Positions 9,962 to 19,800 of a DNA stretch of 64,000 nt are shown here, one piece after another (the first letter of the stretch is position 1; every line of letters starts with the position of its first letter). A program made the position numbers and the translations under genes. Source of the DNA: JAKAGZ01 sp035266865 (GTDB lineage: Bacteria; Bacteroidota; Ignavibacteria; Ignavibacteriales; Ignavibacteriaceae). The stretch is taken from the NCBI GenBank assembly GCA_035266865.1, contig DATFMR010000040.1:65802-129801 (forward strand). The letters are read 5' to 3'. The notes below the pieces were generated by a model. It searched no databases, was not told where the DNA came from, and worked only from the letters and a program-made list of their open reading frames with translations.

Positions 9962-11047
9962 TTATTTTACCAGTTCGACTAATACGTCGTCACCGATCCT
10001 TTCAACATTATTAAATTTTGCTTTCATTGCTTGTGAAATTTTATTTATCCCTAGATTTTCGACAACAGGTAAACCGTTCCCTAAAATCTTAGGTGTTATA
10101 AAAAACAATATTTCATCAAAAAGATTTTTTTTGATCATATTTGTAAAAAGCTCACTCCCGCCTTCAATAAGTACAGAAGCAATTTTCCTTTTTGCAAGTT
10201 CTTTAAGTGCACTCTTTAGGTTAATTAGTCCCTTTTCTTCTCTTACAAAAATAATTTCCGCACCTTTCGAATTAATCATTTTAACTTTTCTTTTTTTAGC
10301 AGCGCTCTTTTGGGATGTAATAATAATAAGATTTTTATCACTGTTATTTGAAAAAATTTTATGTCCAGTACTTAATTTTAATTTTGTATCCAGTATAATT
10401 CGTTTAGGATTTCTTCCTTCTGTAAGTCTTACAGTTAAAGATGGTCTGTCTTTTATTGCTGTTTTATATCCAATCATTACAGCATCGTACTTCGATCTAA
10501 GTTCATGGACATATCTTCTGGAAGAAATAGATGAGATCCATTTTGAATCACCGCTTGAATCTGCAATCTTTCCATCCAGAGTCTGTGCAGCTTTTAAAGT
10601 TACGTACGGAATTTTCTTTGTAATGTATTTAAAGAAAAACTTATTTAGTTGAATACATTCATTTTCAAGAATTCCAACTTTTACATCAATTCCGGCAGAC
10701 TTTAATTTTTTTATACCGTTTCCACTCACCCGGGGATTCATATCCTTAGTACCAATAACGACCCGCTTTATTTTTTTCTCAATTATTTTATCTACACAAG
10801 GCGGGGTTAATCCTTCATGACTGCAGGGTTCAAGATTTATAAAAAGAGTTGAGTCTGCTACACTTTCGCGCGAGGAATTGATTGCATTTATTTCAGCGTG
10901 GTTTCTTCCGTATTTTTCGTGATAACCAGCACCGATTATTCTTTCGTCTTTAACAATTATGCAACCTACTAATGGATTAGGACTAACACTTCCTTTCCCT
11001 TTTTTTGCAATTTCAATTGCTAATTGTATATAAGACTCGTCCGTCAA
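9962..11047 (-). CDS. ribD: Bifunctional riboflavin deaminase/reductase RibD
   Basis: RibD carries out two consecutive riboflavin steps: deamination of the pyrimidine ring and reduction of the ribose side chain. In the N-terminal deaminase domain the zinc ligands are visible: HAE at 50-52, PCSH at 74-77 and Cys84. The C-terminal reductase domain (about 150-361) has VTLKAAQTLDGKIA, DAVMIGYKTAIKDRPSLTVR and SVLIEGGSELF. The 361-residue length is normal. It starts 12 nt after greA stops and precedes ribE by 15 nt. Confidence 0.95.
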   Translation of the reverse strand: MTDESYIQLAIEIAKKGKGSVSPNPLVGCIIVKDERIIGAGYHEKYGRNHAEINAINSSRESVADSTLFINLEPCSHEGLTPPCVDKIIEKKIKRVVIGTKDMNPRVSGNGIKKLKSAGIDVKVGILENECIQLNKFFFKYITKKIPYVTLKAAQTLDGKIADSSGDSKWISSISSRRYVHELRSKYDAVMIGYKTAIKDRPSLTVRLTEGRNPKRIILDTKLKLSTGHKIFSNNSDKNLIIITSQKSAAKKRKVKMINSKGAEIIFVREEKGLINLKSALKELAKRKIASVLIEGGSELFTNMIKKNLFDEILFFITPKILGNGLPVVENLGINKISQAMKAKFNNVERIGDDVLVELVK

Positions 11048-11058
11048 ACTTTATGCGG

Positions 11059-11535
11059 TTATTTTATTGATAAAATCTCGAACTCCAATAATCCAGCAGG
11101 TGCTTTAACTTTTACTTTTTCCCCGACTTTCCTTCCCATAAGTCCCTGCCCAACAGGTGATGTAACTGAAATTTTGCCTTCCTGAAAATCTGCTTCCTCT
11201 GCAGAAACAAGCAAATATTTAAATATTTTTGATGTTTTTAGGTTCTTAATTTCCACAGTTGAAAGTATATGAGCCTGACCATCAGGAAATTGTGAAGGAT
11301 CAATTACCCGGGCACGGGAAAGTATATTTTCAAGTTTGCTAATTCTTAATTCAAATAAACCCTGTTCCTCTTTTGCTGCATCGTATTCCGCATTTTCTGA
11401 AAGATCTCCATGAGCGCGGGCTTCGGCAATTTTAGCTGCAATTTCCTTTCTCCCGGTAGTTTTCAGTTCTCTTAATTCTTTTTCGAGTTCTACAAGTCTT
11501 TCTTTGGTTAGATATACGAAGTTAGCATCCGACAT
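11059..11535 (-). CDS. greA: Transcription elongation factor GreA
   Basis: GreA rescues backtracked RNA polymerase by stimulating cleavage of the nascent RNA. The 158-residue protein has the N-terminal coiled coil with the acidic tip region (GDLSENAEYDAAKEEQ, about 43-58) and a C-terminal FKBP-like domain (SPVGQGLMGRKVGEKV). It is the first gene of the long minus-strand run. A terminator-like hairpin lies about 40 nt upstream of its start codon, inside the leader. Confidence 0.95.
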   Translation of the reverse strand: MSDANFVYLTKERLVELEKELRELKTTGRKEIAAKIAEARAHGDLSENAEYDAAKEEQGLFELRISKLENILSRARVIDPSQFPDGQAHILSTVEIKNLKTSKIFKYLLVSAEEADFQEGKISVTSPVGQGLMGRKVGEKVKVKAPAGLLEFEILSIK

Positions 11536-11577
11536 TATAATATACTCAGTTTAATTATTATGGTTTTTAAAAAAAAT

Positions 11578-11608
11578 TACCACCGTCCCGGTGTCCGCGA
11601 CAGTGGTA
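11578..11608 (-). terminator. Terminator-like hairpin in the greA leader
   Basis: On the minus strand GACAGTGGTA's complement, TACCACTGTC, pairs with GACGGTGGTA across an 11-nt GC-rich loop (one G-U pair in ten). It is followed at once by ATTTTTTTTAAAAA. That is the form of an intrinsic terminator, but it lies about 40 nt before greA, reading in the same direction, and the upstream gene is divergent. It would therefore act on transcripts starting in the 11.6-11.8 kb gap, as an attenuator or as the 3' end of a short leader RNA. Confidence 0.65.
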
Positions 11609-11795
11609 TCAAAAAATAAAGAAATTAGAATAGGTTGTCAAGAAATATAGTGTGGAAGGGGCTTTCGCTGATTATAGGAAATAGCTCATTTCAAATAAAT
11701 TAAATGATCATTTATCCAAATTATGTTTATTCCAATATATATTTTCAATATTTTATCAGTATATATTGCAACATATCCATTTTACAGGAGATGAG

Positions 11796-12338
11796 ATGAT
11801 TAAGAAGACGATGATAATAAGCCTGATGATAATTTTTTCATTTGGAATGCTTTACGCTCAGGAAAGCACCCCCCAACCGGCTGACAAAATTCTAAACTCT
11901 GCATTAAAAAAAGCAAAATCGAATGACAAAAAAGTATTCCTGATATTTCACGCTTCCTGGTGCGGATGGTGCAAAAAACTTGAAAGAGCAGTAAAAAGTC
12001 CTGAATTAAAAGATATTTTTAACGACTATTTCGTAATTACATACATTGATGTTCTTGAAAATAAAGAAAAGATTAAAACACTGGAAGATCCCGGAGCAAG
12101 AGATATGATGAACAAATACGGCAGCACAGAAGATGGTTTACCGTTTTACCTTTTCATTGACCAAAACAGTAATGTAATTGCCGATTCAAAAGTGCTGGAA
12201 GGAAATGAAAATTTAGGTTACCCGGTAAGTGATGAAGAAATAAATGCATTTATGAAAATAATAAAGAAGTCAGCTAAGGGAATTACTGAGGAACAGGCAG
12301 AGAGGATATTCAAATACCTTAAAAAACAATCCACGTAA
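11796..12338 (+). CDS. Secreted thioredoxin-fold protein
   Basis: The start at 11796 is chosen because AGGAG lies 5 nt before it and the protein then begins with a signal peptide (about 21 residues, ending MLYAQ). The mature domain contains SWCGWC (Cys56 and Cys59 from this start), the redox pair of a thioredoxin fold, preceded by KVFLIFHA and followed by a cis-Pro type region (GLPFYLFID). This fits the periplasmic thioredoxin-like/DUF255-like family that reduces or exchanges disulfides. The partner is unknown. It is monocistronic, divergent from greA, and followed by a weak hairpin at 12349-12371. Confidence 0.85.
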   Translation: MIKKTMIISLMIIFSFGMLYAQESTPQPADKILNSALKKAKSNDKKVFLIFHASWCGWCKKLERAVKSPELKDIFNDYFVITYIDVLENKEKIKTLEDPGARDMMNKYGSTEDGLPFYLFIDQNSNVIADSKVLEGNENLGYPVSDEEINAFMKIIKKSAKGITEEQAERIFKYLKKQST

Positions 12339-12348
12339 TTAGCAAATA

Positions 12349-12375
12349 CCCCGCCTGTTTCAGACGGGGTTTAGA
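12349..12375 (+). terminator. Weak hairpin after the thioredoxin gene
   Basis: CCCCGCCTG pairs with CAGACGGGG (one C/A mismatch) around a TTT loop, 10 nt after the stop codon, followed by TTTAGAAC. The T tract is short, so it may be an inefficient or bidirectional terminator between convergent genes. Confidence 0.5.
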
Positions 12376-12392
12376 ACTACTTTTCACAACAA

Positions 12393-13049
12393 CTATAATT
12401 TAATTTTCAGTAATTCTAAGTTGAATAAATTTGTTTGCTGAACCAGGTCTTTTTGAGCTACACAATTTTTATAAAAAAACATTGCCTGGTTATCTTCTGG
12501 CCAGTCTGAAATAATGGAAGCATATATCATCGAACCGATTACCGGAGTTAGCAGAATAATGGTTACAACAACATCCGATATTTTTGTATTGTATACTGCA
12601 AGTACTGAAGCGAATAAAATTCCAGCTCCACCTCCCGCAGTGGAAGCACCAATGGTTTTCCAGAAAGAAAGGGTTGGATTTTCGCCTTTTGCAACCCAGT
12701 GAACTCCTACACCAGCACCAAAGATATAAGATGATATTGAAAGTATCCCTAAAGCAGTCCTAGTAAAGGTTGTGGTTCTGCTACCCCAGGAAGCTGCAAA
12801 CTCAGCCGTGAGAGGAGGAAGTGCAAATGCAACTGCTAAAGCAGAACCTACAACAGCCTGACCGGATAAATTTAAAAATGAGTAATGATGAGATGAAGTT
12901 TCATCCGGTTTAGTATTAGCAATCCAATTGTAATTATGCTGGTAACTGGTTTGAATTTCCGATTTTTGTTGAATAACAAGGCTCAATTCATTTTGAGCAA
13001 AAGTACAAGAGAATGAGAGAATTAATATTAGGATAATTTTTATTTTCAT
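12393..13049 (-). CDS. Hypothetical membrane protein with signal peptide
   Basis: The 218-residue protein starts with a signal peptide (MKIKIILILILSFSCTFAQ) and AGGTGA lies just before the ATG. The mature part has four or more Ala/Gly-rich hydrophobic stretches (residues about 60-85, 95-118, 130-155 and 160-180), one containing ASTAGGGAG. It ends with a polar tail. I do not recognise the family. It lies convergent to the thioredoxin gene and shares no obvious operon partner, since the small gene upstream on the same strand ends 57 nt away. Confidence 0.65.
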   Translation of the reverse strand: MKIKIILILILSFSCTFAQNELSLVIQQKSEIQTSYQHNYNWIANTKPDETSSHHYSFLNLSGQAVVGSALAVAFALPPLTAEFAASWGSRTTTFTRTALGILSISSYIFGAGVGVHWVAKGENPTLSFWKTIGASTAGGGAGILFASVLAVYNTKISDVVVTIILLTPVIGSMIYASIISDWPEDNQAMFFYKNCVAQKDLVQQTNLFNLELLKIKL

Positions 13050-13105
13050 ATTTCACCTATGATTTTGACCACATGTTCCCGAGTCACTGTTGAGCCGTAG
13101 GTTAT

Positions 13106-13408
13106 TTAGTTCTTATTTTTTACAAATTTTAAATTCCAAAACCTTTGCCCAAAATATTTACCTTCTTTTTTTACAAAAACCCTATAGTGATTTTCTATTG
13201 CAAAATTTATTTCATTTTTATATTCAAATAAAAGAGCAAATGCTCTTAGCTCTAGTGGTCTGATTCCAAATAGCTCTATTCCTTTTGTTATTTTACCGGT
13301 AAGATAAAGTTGAAATTTTGAAATATTATTTGGCTCAATTTTATAAGAAAAATTTTCTTCACCATTACTTATTGCATTTTCAAATTCATACTTATCTATT
13401 TGAATCAT
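13106..13408 (-). CDS. Small hypothetical protein, 100 residues
   Basis: The ATG at 13408 has a strong site (GAGGAGCGAA) immediately before it; a TTG four codons earlier would place that site inside the gene, so I reject it. The product is soluble, rich in Asn, Lys, Phe and Glu, with no signal peptide and no motif I know. It has a short linked pair of aromatic-rich segments at the C-terminus (FAIENHYRVF, FGQRFWNLKF). It sits between a membrane protein gene and a decayed beta-barrel gene in a region of unknown genes. Confidence 0.5.
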   Translation of the reverse strand: MIQIDKYEFENAISNGEENFSYKIEPNNISKFQLYLTGKITKGIELFGIRPLELRAFALLFEYKNEINFAIENHYRVFVKKEGKYFGQRFWNLKFVKNKN

Positions 13409-13482
13409 TTCGCTCCTCAATAGTTTTATTATTTTGTAAAATAACGGCAGAATTGTATCGGTATTATTATTTATCTTTAAAA

Positions 13483-14180
13483 TTAGCTTACAATTTTAAA
13501 ATAGATACCTATTCCTGATCTTAAACCTTTCAGTTCATAAGTCCATACCCTATAGTTTTCATTCCTCGAAGAGTAAGACGAACTTTCAGAATAGTAATCG
13601 TCTTTCCGTCAGCCCCGACTAACAGTTGCCTCATATTCAGTGAATAAACTAATATTTTTATATACATTGCCTTCCAGACCAAGCACAATTGACAATCCGA
13701 CACTTAGAGTACTACTATTGTTTTTTGAATACGTACTATAATTATCATTTGGATCATTTTCGTAGTATTTGCGCTGTAATTCATATTTGGAAAAATTATA
13801 ATTTATAAATGGACCAGCTCCATTATAGAGTTTAAGTATTTTATGAATCCGGGTTTGATACAGGTATTGAAAAGTAATTTCGTAAAATTGTTTATTTGAA
13901 AACATTTCCCTGTTTTCTACATCGGAAACCGTATTGTATGGACTTTCATAATAATGACTTACATCTGCATCTTCATTACTGAATAGACCAGTTGCATTTA
14001 AAGTAATCCTAAAAGCTGAATGATCAGAGAAATGATATTTAAAAGCAACTATAACCTGATCAATAATATAAAATTGAATGGCCTGGTTGTAATTTTCTTT
14101 TGATGAATATGCTTGCGCAAAAACATTAATTGAGTTATAAAATATGACGAGATAAGAAAAATATATTTTATTTTAAACAT
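13483..14180 (-). pseudogene. Outer membrane beta-barrel protein, disrupted by a frameshift and an in-frame TGA
   Basis: An ATG at 14180 with AAAGGA before it begins a signal sequence (MFKIKYIF). One base appears to be missing in the five-T run at 14157-14161 (minus strand); adding one T joins it to SYLVIFYNSINVFAQ and then to an unbroken frame of a beta-barrel-like protein (alternating aromatic segments, GAGPFINYNFSKYELQ). The frame meets a TGA at 13609-13611. Reading on without a shift gives RKDDYYSES, then GLRSGIGIYFKIVS and a TAA at 13483, a typical barrel C-terminus. The intact middle part alone lacks both signal and last strand. Two lesions favour a pseudogene; sequencing error at the homopolymer could explain the first. 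Confidence 0.7.
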
Positions 14181-14305
14181 AAAATCCTTTTTTGAATTAT
14201 GTACTCACACATTTTGGCGCTGTCTTTTGTATTAAGAATAATTTAATTTTTCTCTGCGGGCCCCCCTAATCGAATTTGATCGGCAAAAGGATGTACTGCA
14301 TTAAA

Positions 14306-14331
14306 AAATAAATAGCAATAGCTATTTATTT
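14306..14331. repeat. Perfect 11-bp inverted repeat, AT-rich
   Basis: AAATAAATAGC and GCTATTTATTT flank an AATA loop; the match extends outward as CATTAAA/TTTAATG with extra A residues on one side. It lies about 85 nt past the stop of the minus-strand gene at 14416 and upstream of the barrel pseudogene. It could be a weak terminator or a protein-binding site. The rest of the gap from 14181 to 14415 shows nothing else I can support. Confidence 0.45.
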
Positions 14332-14415
14332 AATGGTAGGTTTGAGTTAGTTAACGGTAAAGTTGTCCACATTTTGGATGTAGATTTTATAATATTAGAC
14401 TGTAATAAGGAAATT

Positions 14416-14868
14416 CTATAAAATTGAACGAATATAAATACCAACAGCGGCAGGCAAAACTATTAATGCGGAATGTGCAAATGCACGTGCTTTAAATGAA
14501 AGGTTTGAAAAGTTTATTCCCAATAATTCGGTTATTACAACCAGAAAACCCCAACATCCGAATACGAAGATTAAAAAAACAACCACTTTGCCATAAACCA
14601 GGCTTGCTGCAAGATCGTGAATCGCACCACTTAGCATAAAAGTAATAATCACTGCAGGTCGGCGAGGGAGAAATTTTGATAATGGTTTATAGCATTTAAA
14701 ATATAAATAATAACTGAAAAGTGGATTCCAGTATTTCCAGAAACCAGAAAACGTTGACGCACCCAGCGAACGCCTGAACATTATTTTTATCAATTGCCAT
14801 TCACTGCCGGGGGTGCCCAATCTTATTTTTTCATATTCTCTGTATGTAATCGACGGTTTGGAAGACAT
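14416..14868 (-). CDS. Small membrane protein resembling the core of MBOAT/wax-synthase acyltransferases
   Basis: The 150-residue protein has about three to four hydrophobic segments. The stretch FWKYWNPLFSYYLYFKC, then RRPAVIITFMLSGAIHDL, looks like the conserved core of membrane-bound O-acyltransferases: aromatic W-x2-W-N, then an Asn/His-containing helix whose His would be catalytic. Full MBOAT proteins are 300-500 residues, so this is either a minimal relative or a domain fragment, and activity is not assured. It starts 7 nt after the M1 peptidase stop on the same strand reading order peptidase then this gene is wrong: transcription runs from the peptidase (higher coordinates) into this gene, so it is the downstream member. 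Confidence 0.5.
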   Translation of the reverse strand: MSSKPSITYREYEKIRLGTPGSEWQLIKIMFRRSLGASTFSGFWKYWNPLFSYYLYFKCYKPLSKFLPRRPAVIITFMLSGAIHDLAASLVYGKVVVFLIFVFGCWGFLVVITELLGINFSNLSFKARAFAHSALIVLPAAVGIYIRSIL

Positions 14869-14874
14869 AGTTAA

Positions 14875-16842
14875 TTACTTCACCAGAACCATTTTCTTCG
14901 TTCTCCGAAATTCATCCGTTACAAGAGTATAATAATAAATCCCGCTTGATAATTTAGACGCATTAAAGGGAACGGTATACCGCCCCGCCGGTTGCACTTC
15001 ATCAACTAGAGTTGTAACTCTTTGGCCAAGCACATCTGTAATAATTAATTTTACGTGTTTTAAACGCGGCAGAAAATATCTAATAGTTGTTGCAGGATTG
15101 AATGGGTTTGGAAAATTATTTTCGAGCAGGTACAGGTCGGGAAATATTTCTTTAGGTTGTTCTGTAAGTAGCCCCTCTTTCATTATATAATTGCCGGGAT
15201 CAAACACAAGGCCGGTAGGTATTCCGTTTACCATAAATGTAAAATCCTGGCTTTCAATATCATTAAAAATTGTAATTGTAGTATCGGAATTATCTGTGGT
15301 AATTTTTATCTGAATCGGCATTGAGAAAAGCTGGCTGGAAAATTTCATATCCTGGCCAACTGTAAGATTAATCCTGTACATATTGTTTTTAGCGTAAGTA
15401 AAATTCCAGTTATATTTATAATTTGGATACCCCTTTCCATAAATCCATTCTTCAAAAAAATAGGTCAGGTCTTTTCCCGACAAACTTTCCGCAACTGATT
15501 TGAAATCTCCGGTAGTTGCAGAGCCGTAGGCAAACCTTGGATCACTATTGTAGGTTTTTAAAATATTGAAGAATGTTGAATCGCCTAAAACTCCCCTGAG
15601 CATATGCAGGACTACTGCGCCTTTTGCGTAAGTAGTTGTATACCTGAAAATACTGTTTACAGAGGAAATATCTTCAACATAAACTGAGTGCGTGTTATCC
15701 GTTTTTGCAATATTCATTTTCGAAGCAATGTCGGAATCGTAAGATGCTTTGCCGTAAGCATTTTCATAATAAATTGATTCGGAAAAAGTTGCAAAACTTT
15801 CATTAAGCCAAATGTCGTGCCAGGTTGCGCACGTAACCTTATCTCCAAACCACTGGTGTCCCAGTTCGTGAGCAATTAAATTTTCATCTACCACTCCGAG
15901 TGAAGTTATGGTCTGGTGTTCCATTCCCCCGCTCCAGCCGAATTGCGCGTGACCGTATTTTTCTTTTAAAAATGGATAAGGTCCATAATGATCGGCATAA
16001 ATTTTAATCATGTTTGCAACTTTATCCAAAATACTATGCGCATATTCTGTGTTGCTTTGAGGGTACAGATAATTTGTAATTGGCATTGAATCATTTACAG
16101 CATAATGATAATAAGTATCATAAGTTGAATAACCTGCAATTGCCAGTGAAATTAAATAAGAAGCAATCGGGTAATGATTTTTCCATTTAAAAGTTTTTGT
16201 ACTGTTCCCGTTATCTGTCACAGATTCAAGAGAACCGTTTGACACACCGGTCAGGTTATCTCCAATCGTTATCCACACGTCTGATGAATCAACTTTATCA
16301 GCCGGAGTATCTTTATTGGGCCACCAATCGCTTGCACCGTAAGGCTCGCTTAAAGTGTAAATTGCCTCACCGCCGTTTCCATCTGTTCCGAAAGTAAAAC
16401 TCCCGAATCCGCTTGAGCCCGGAATTCCGTGATAATAAATATCAATGGAAAGTTTTTCAGATGTTGTAAAAGTCCTGTAAAGATTAATAATCAGTTTGGC
16501 CTGGCCTGAAGGCTGAGAAAAAGTTTGTTTGCTTCCTTCAAGTAAAACAGAATCTACTGTAAAGTTATTTTGGAGATCAAGGAAGAAAGAATCGATTGAA
16601 GAATTTACCGGTTTTAAAGAAACTGTAACTATTCCTGAAAGATTATTTGGTTGATGAGTTAGAGATAAATTTAATTTATAATAAAGCACATCAATGTTTG
16701 AATCACCCGGGTACGTTACTTTTGATATCTTATAATTTTTTATGAATTGTTCTTTCTCAGATGCTGCCAGCTTTTCTTTTACCGTTTGTGCAATGAGAAT
16801 ATTAAATGAGAATAACAAAAAGAGAAAAATTTTTGATTTCAT
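14875..16842 (-). CDS. Secreted M1 family metallopeptidase with type IX secretion sorting domain
   Basis: The 655-residue protein has a signal peptide (about 1-19) and an M1 aminopeptidase fold: a GGMEHQ exopeptidase-type motif (305-310), the zinc site HELGH (325-329) and the third ligand Glu348 in NES. The last ~84 residues form a type A sorting domain with NNFPNPFNP, then GQRVTTLVDE and SGIYYYTL, which directs export by the type IX system and surface attachment or release. It probably trims peptides outside the cell. The T9SS machinery itself is not in this window. It starts 7 nt after the AddB-like gene stops. Confidence 0.92.
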   Translation of the reverse strand: MKSKIFLFLLFSFNILIAQTVKEKLAASEKEQFIKNYKISKVTYPGDSNIDVLYYKLNLSLTHQPNNLSGIVTVSLKPVNSSIDSFFLDLQNNFTVDSVLLEGSKQTFSQPSGQAKLIINLYRTFTTSEKLSIDIYYHGIPGSSGFGSFTFGTDGNGGEAIYTLSEPYGASDWWPNKDTPADKVDSSDVWITIGDNLTGVSNGSLESVTDNGNSTKTFKWKNHYPIASYLISLAIAGYSTYDTYYHYAVNDSMPITNYLYPQSNTEYAHSILDKVANMIKIYADHYGPYPFLKEKYGHAQFGWSGGMEHQTITSLGVVDENLIAHELGHQWFGDKVTCATWHDIWLNESFATFSESIYYENAYGKASYDSDIASKMNIAKTDNTHSVYVEDISSVNSIFRYTTTYAKGAVVLHMLRGVLGDSTFFNILKTYNSDPRFAYGSATTGDFKSVAESLSGKDLTYFFEEWIYGKGYPNYKYNWNFTYAKNNMYRINLTVGQDMKFSSQLFSMPIQIKITTDNSDTTITIFNDIESQDFTFMVNGIPTGLVFDPGNYIMKEGLLTEQPKEIFPDLYLLENNFPNPFNPATTIRYFLPRLKHVKLIITDVLGQRVTTLVDEVQPAGRYTVPFNASKLSSGIYYYTLVTDEFRRTKKMVLVK

Positions 16843-16849
16843 AACCCTA

Positions 16850-19800
16850 TCAGTTTACTTCCTCTATCCGGCAAATTGTTTTAAAGTTACAGTAATTACA
16901 GACTTTATTGTCCCGGTCTTTTAATTTCGTCAGGTTGAACTTACCTGCAACAATTGAATTTACATATTTTTCAATTGCTTCAGTACATATTTTTATCAAT
17001 TGGTTGTTTTCATCAACAATTTCATCTTCCGTTTTTTTCTTCCTTGAATCGGATGCCCTGACCTTCTTTTTCCCAAAATACTTTTCACTGAATTTCAAAG
17101 AATATATTTCTGCCGAGGCAGGATCGAAATCTACATCCAATTGTGTATTTATTAATTTTTTAGCAGCAAACATATATAATGGAAGTTGTAACGAAATCCC
17201 CTGCAGAAGATCGTTCGCCGATGGAGTTTTACCGCTTAATTTATAATCTACAACACTAAATTGCGATTTTGATTCATTAACATCAATCCTATCAATTTTA
17301 CCTCGAACATTAACCTCACCAACTTTGAAATTTGATATAGCAGGATTATTAAATTTTCCTTCGGAAGAAATTTTTCCGAAACTCGTTTCAAAGTATTGAG
17401 GGGTAAAACCATTTTCGTTCTCTTTTTCTGCCACAAGAAATTTATATAATATAGAATTTTTCCTGTCACCATTAATTCCAAGCACTTTTTCTTTTTCAAA
17501 AAAAGAAAGAGGCGAATAAAACCGTGCTTCATCAATTTTTTTTTCAGCAATTCTAAAAATCAGCTTTTCGGCATAAGCAAAGTCCTTGCCGGAGCAATCC
17601 TGGAGCTCAATTTCTTTAATTTTCAGGTTCGAGTAAAACTCAAAAAGGATATTATGAAGCAGGGTTCCCATTTCAAGTGCTTCAATTTCCTCAGTAGGTT
17701 CTTCTACCGGTTTTAATTTTAAAACACGTTCTACAAAATATTTGTATGGACATTTTGCATAGGTTTCCATCTGGCTTATAGAATATTGTTTCGTTCTGTA
17801 TTCTTCTAATGCTTCTTTTGCAGCTGGAGATAATCGGGGTCTTATAAATCCTGAAAATTCTGATTCACCGAACGGCTTATTTATTCTGATTTTATTAATA
17901 TCTATCGACTCTTGAATCTTTTCTCTATCTATTCCATTTTGTATGAAAATATTATCATTTTCAAATTTCTCTATATCATCTCTACCAATCGCAACAAGTA
18001 ATTCCTCCTTAGAATAGATCTTATCCTTATAATCATCTTCAGTTTTTTCTATAATTTCAAACAGGCTTGCAAATTCAGCAAAAAAGTTTGATTCAACAAG
18101 TTCTTTTTTTTCATCGTAAAGCGGAACCGATAGGTAAAGAACTTTTTGCCAGGCACAAAGTGACTGATAAAAATGATACCTTTCTTCCGCCTGGTGTTTT
18201 TGCTCACCTCTTATATAAGACGGGGAGAAAAAGATCTCCGGGGTATAACGGGTTGGAAAGTCGCCATCACATAAACCGGAAATAAATAGATAATCAAATT
18301 TTAAACCACGGATCTCGCTCAATGTTGTTATTTGTACACCGTATCCCTGGCGTTCTTTAATGTTGTACCTTGAAGAATTAACCGCAGTACGAATATGATT
18401 AAGAAAAAAGTTAAGAGTGAATTTCTCTTTTTCGCCATGCTCTAGTTTAAATAATTCTAACAACTCGGAAATTGTCTCTAAGAAGACTGTAACTGCTTTT
18501 ACATTTTCTTCAACCATTCCACCGCCTTCCACCAGCTTAACCGGAATGTTAAGACTATAAACAAGATCAGATAAGTTGTCAAAAAACTCCTTCAAAGTCA
18601 TGTTCCTGTCAAAAGGCGAAAGAAATTCACTTAATTTTTCAATATCAGAAAGTGCTTTTGAGTAATTATCTTCTTCAAATGACAATCGGTTAAAATCTTC
18701 ATCCTCGTCAACTTCAAATTGGGAAAGGGCATCTTCAATAGAATTTTTCCAGTTTTGAAAACCGGAAATTATTTTTAGTTCAACCGAAACTCTCTGTAAA
18801 TTAGTTTGATTTATTCCAGCACTCTCAAGATATCCACCGCTAAATGCGCGAAGAATGTTTTTGTAATAGTAATCATTCTCCAGAATTTCCAGTAAGTTAA
18901 TAACTGCAATTACAGCAGGAGATTGATTTAAAGAATAACGATCAGTTAAATTTATCGGTATCCCGTAAAGTGAGAAAATGTCACGGATAGTCTGAGAATT
19001 CTTCTGGATTAGGTTAAAGACAACACATACCATGTTTGGTTCAACTTTATCATTAATTATTATTGATTTGATTTCTTTGGCAATAAGCTCAATTTCTTTT
19101 TCGCGACTGTTTCCTTTTATTTTAAACAGCTGCCCGGGGAAATTATATTTCTCTCCGTCTATGTTATAGTTAAAGAGCTTTTCTCGCAATATTTTTTGGA
19201 AGTGATTTCTTTCCGGTTCCGAAGAATCCTTTATCGCTTTGAATTTTTTGTTGATCAATTTTCCATAACATCTCTCGAGATGAGAAAAAAGACTATTATT
19301 TCCCGCTGAGTAATCGAAGGAAAGAAACAACTCAAGGCCATCAATCTCAGCTGTAGAATTTAATATTTCAATTTCCGGTGAAGTGAATTCATCAAATCCC
19401 TGGATAATTACCAGGTTAACATCCGGATAAAATTTTCTGAATCTATCTCCTACTATTGATTCTCCCAGCTGATTGAATTGGTAGTAAACATCTCCAATTT
19501 CTTTTACAGAAAGTTCCTCACATTTTTGCTGATATTTCTCATAAATATCGGCTATATCTGCAGCTTTCATTTTTTCAGAGCCTGAAAGCTGAGAACATTC
19601 GTCCCGGAGGATATCAGGTGTAATTCCGTGCTTTTTGTATTCAGAGATAACATTTTTTATTCTTTCAAGAGTACCGAAAGGAATTTCTTTTTTGTAATTA
19701 GCAAAATATGCCGAGTCTATTTCCCGGAAACTCTGACTTAATAATACAGTTGCTGCAGCTTCGCTCAAAATTGTTCCTTTAATTTCAGAATCATTAAATA

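Noticed and set aside
9600..10652. A 350-residue open frame on the plus strand opposite ribE and ribD
   Set aside because: It lies wholly antisense to two well-conserved enzymes, is Phe/Ser/Leu-rich as expected from the complement of AT-rich coding sequence, and has no recognisable motif or ribosome site.
9947..11058. FMN riboswitch before the riboflavin genes
   Set aside because: ribD follows greA by 12 nt and ribE follows ribD by 15 nt, leaving no room; the greA leader hairpin lacks the FMN aptamer signature.
13609..13611. In-frame TGA read as a recoded sense codon
   Set aside because: ftsH and several other genes in the window end normally at TGA, there is no selenocysteine element, and the same gene has a second lesion.
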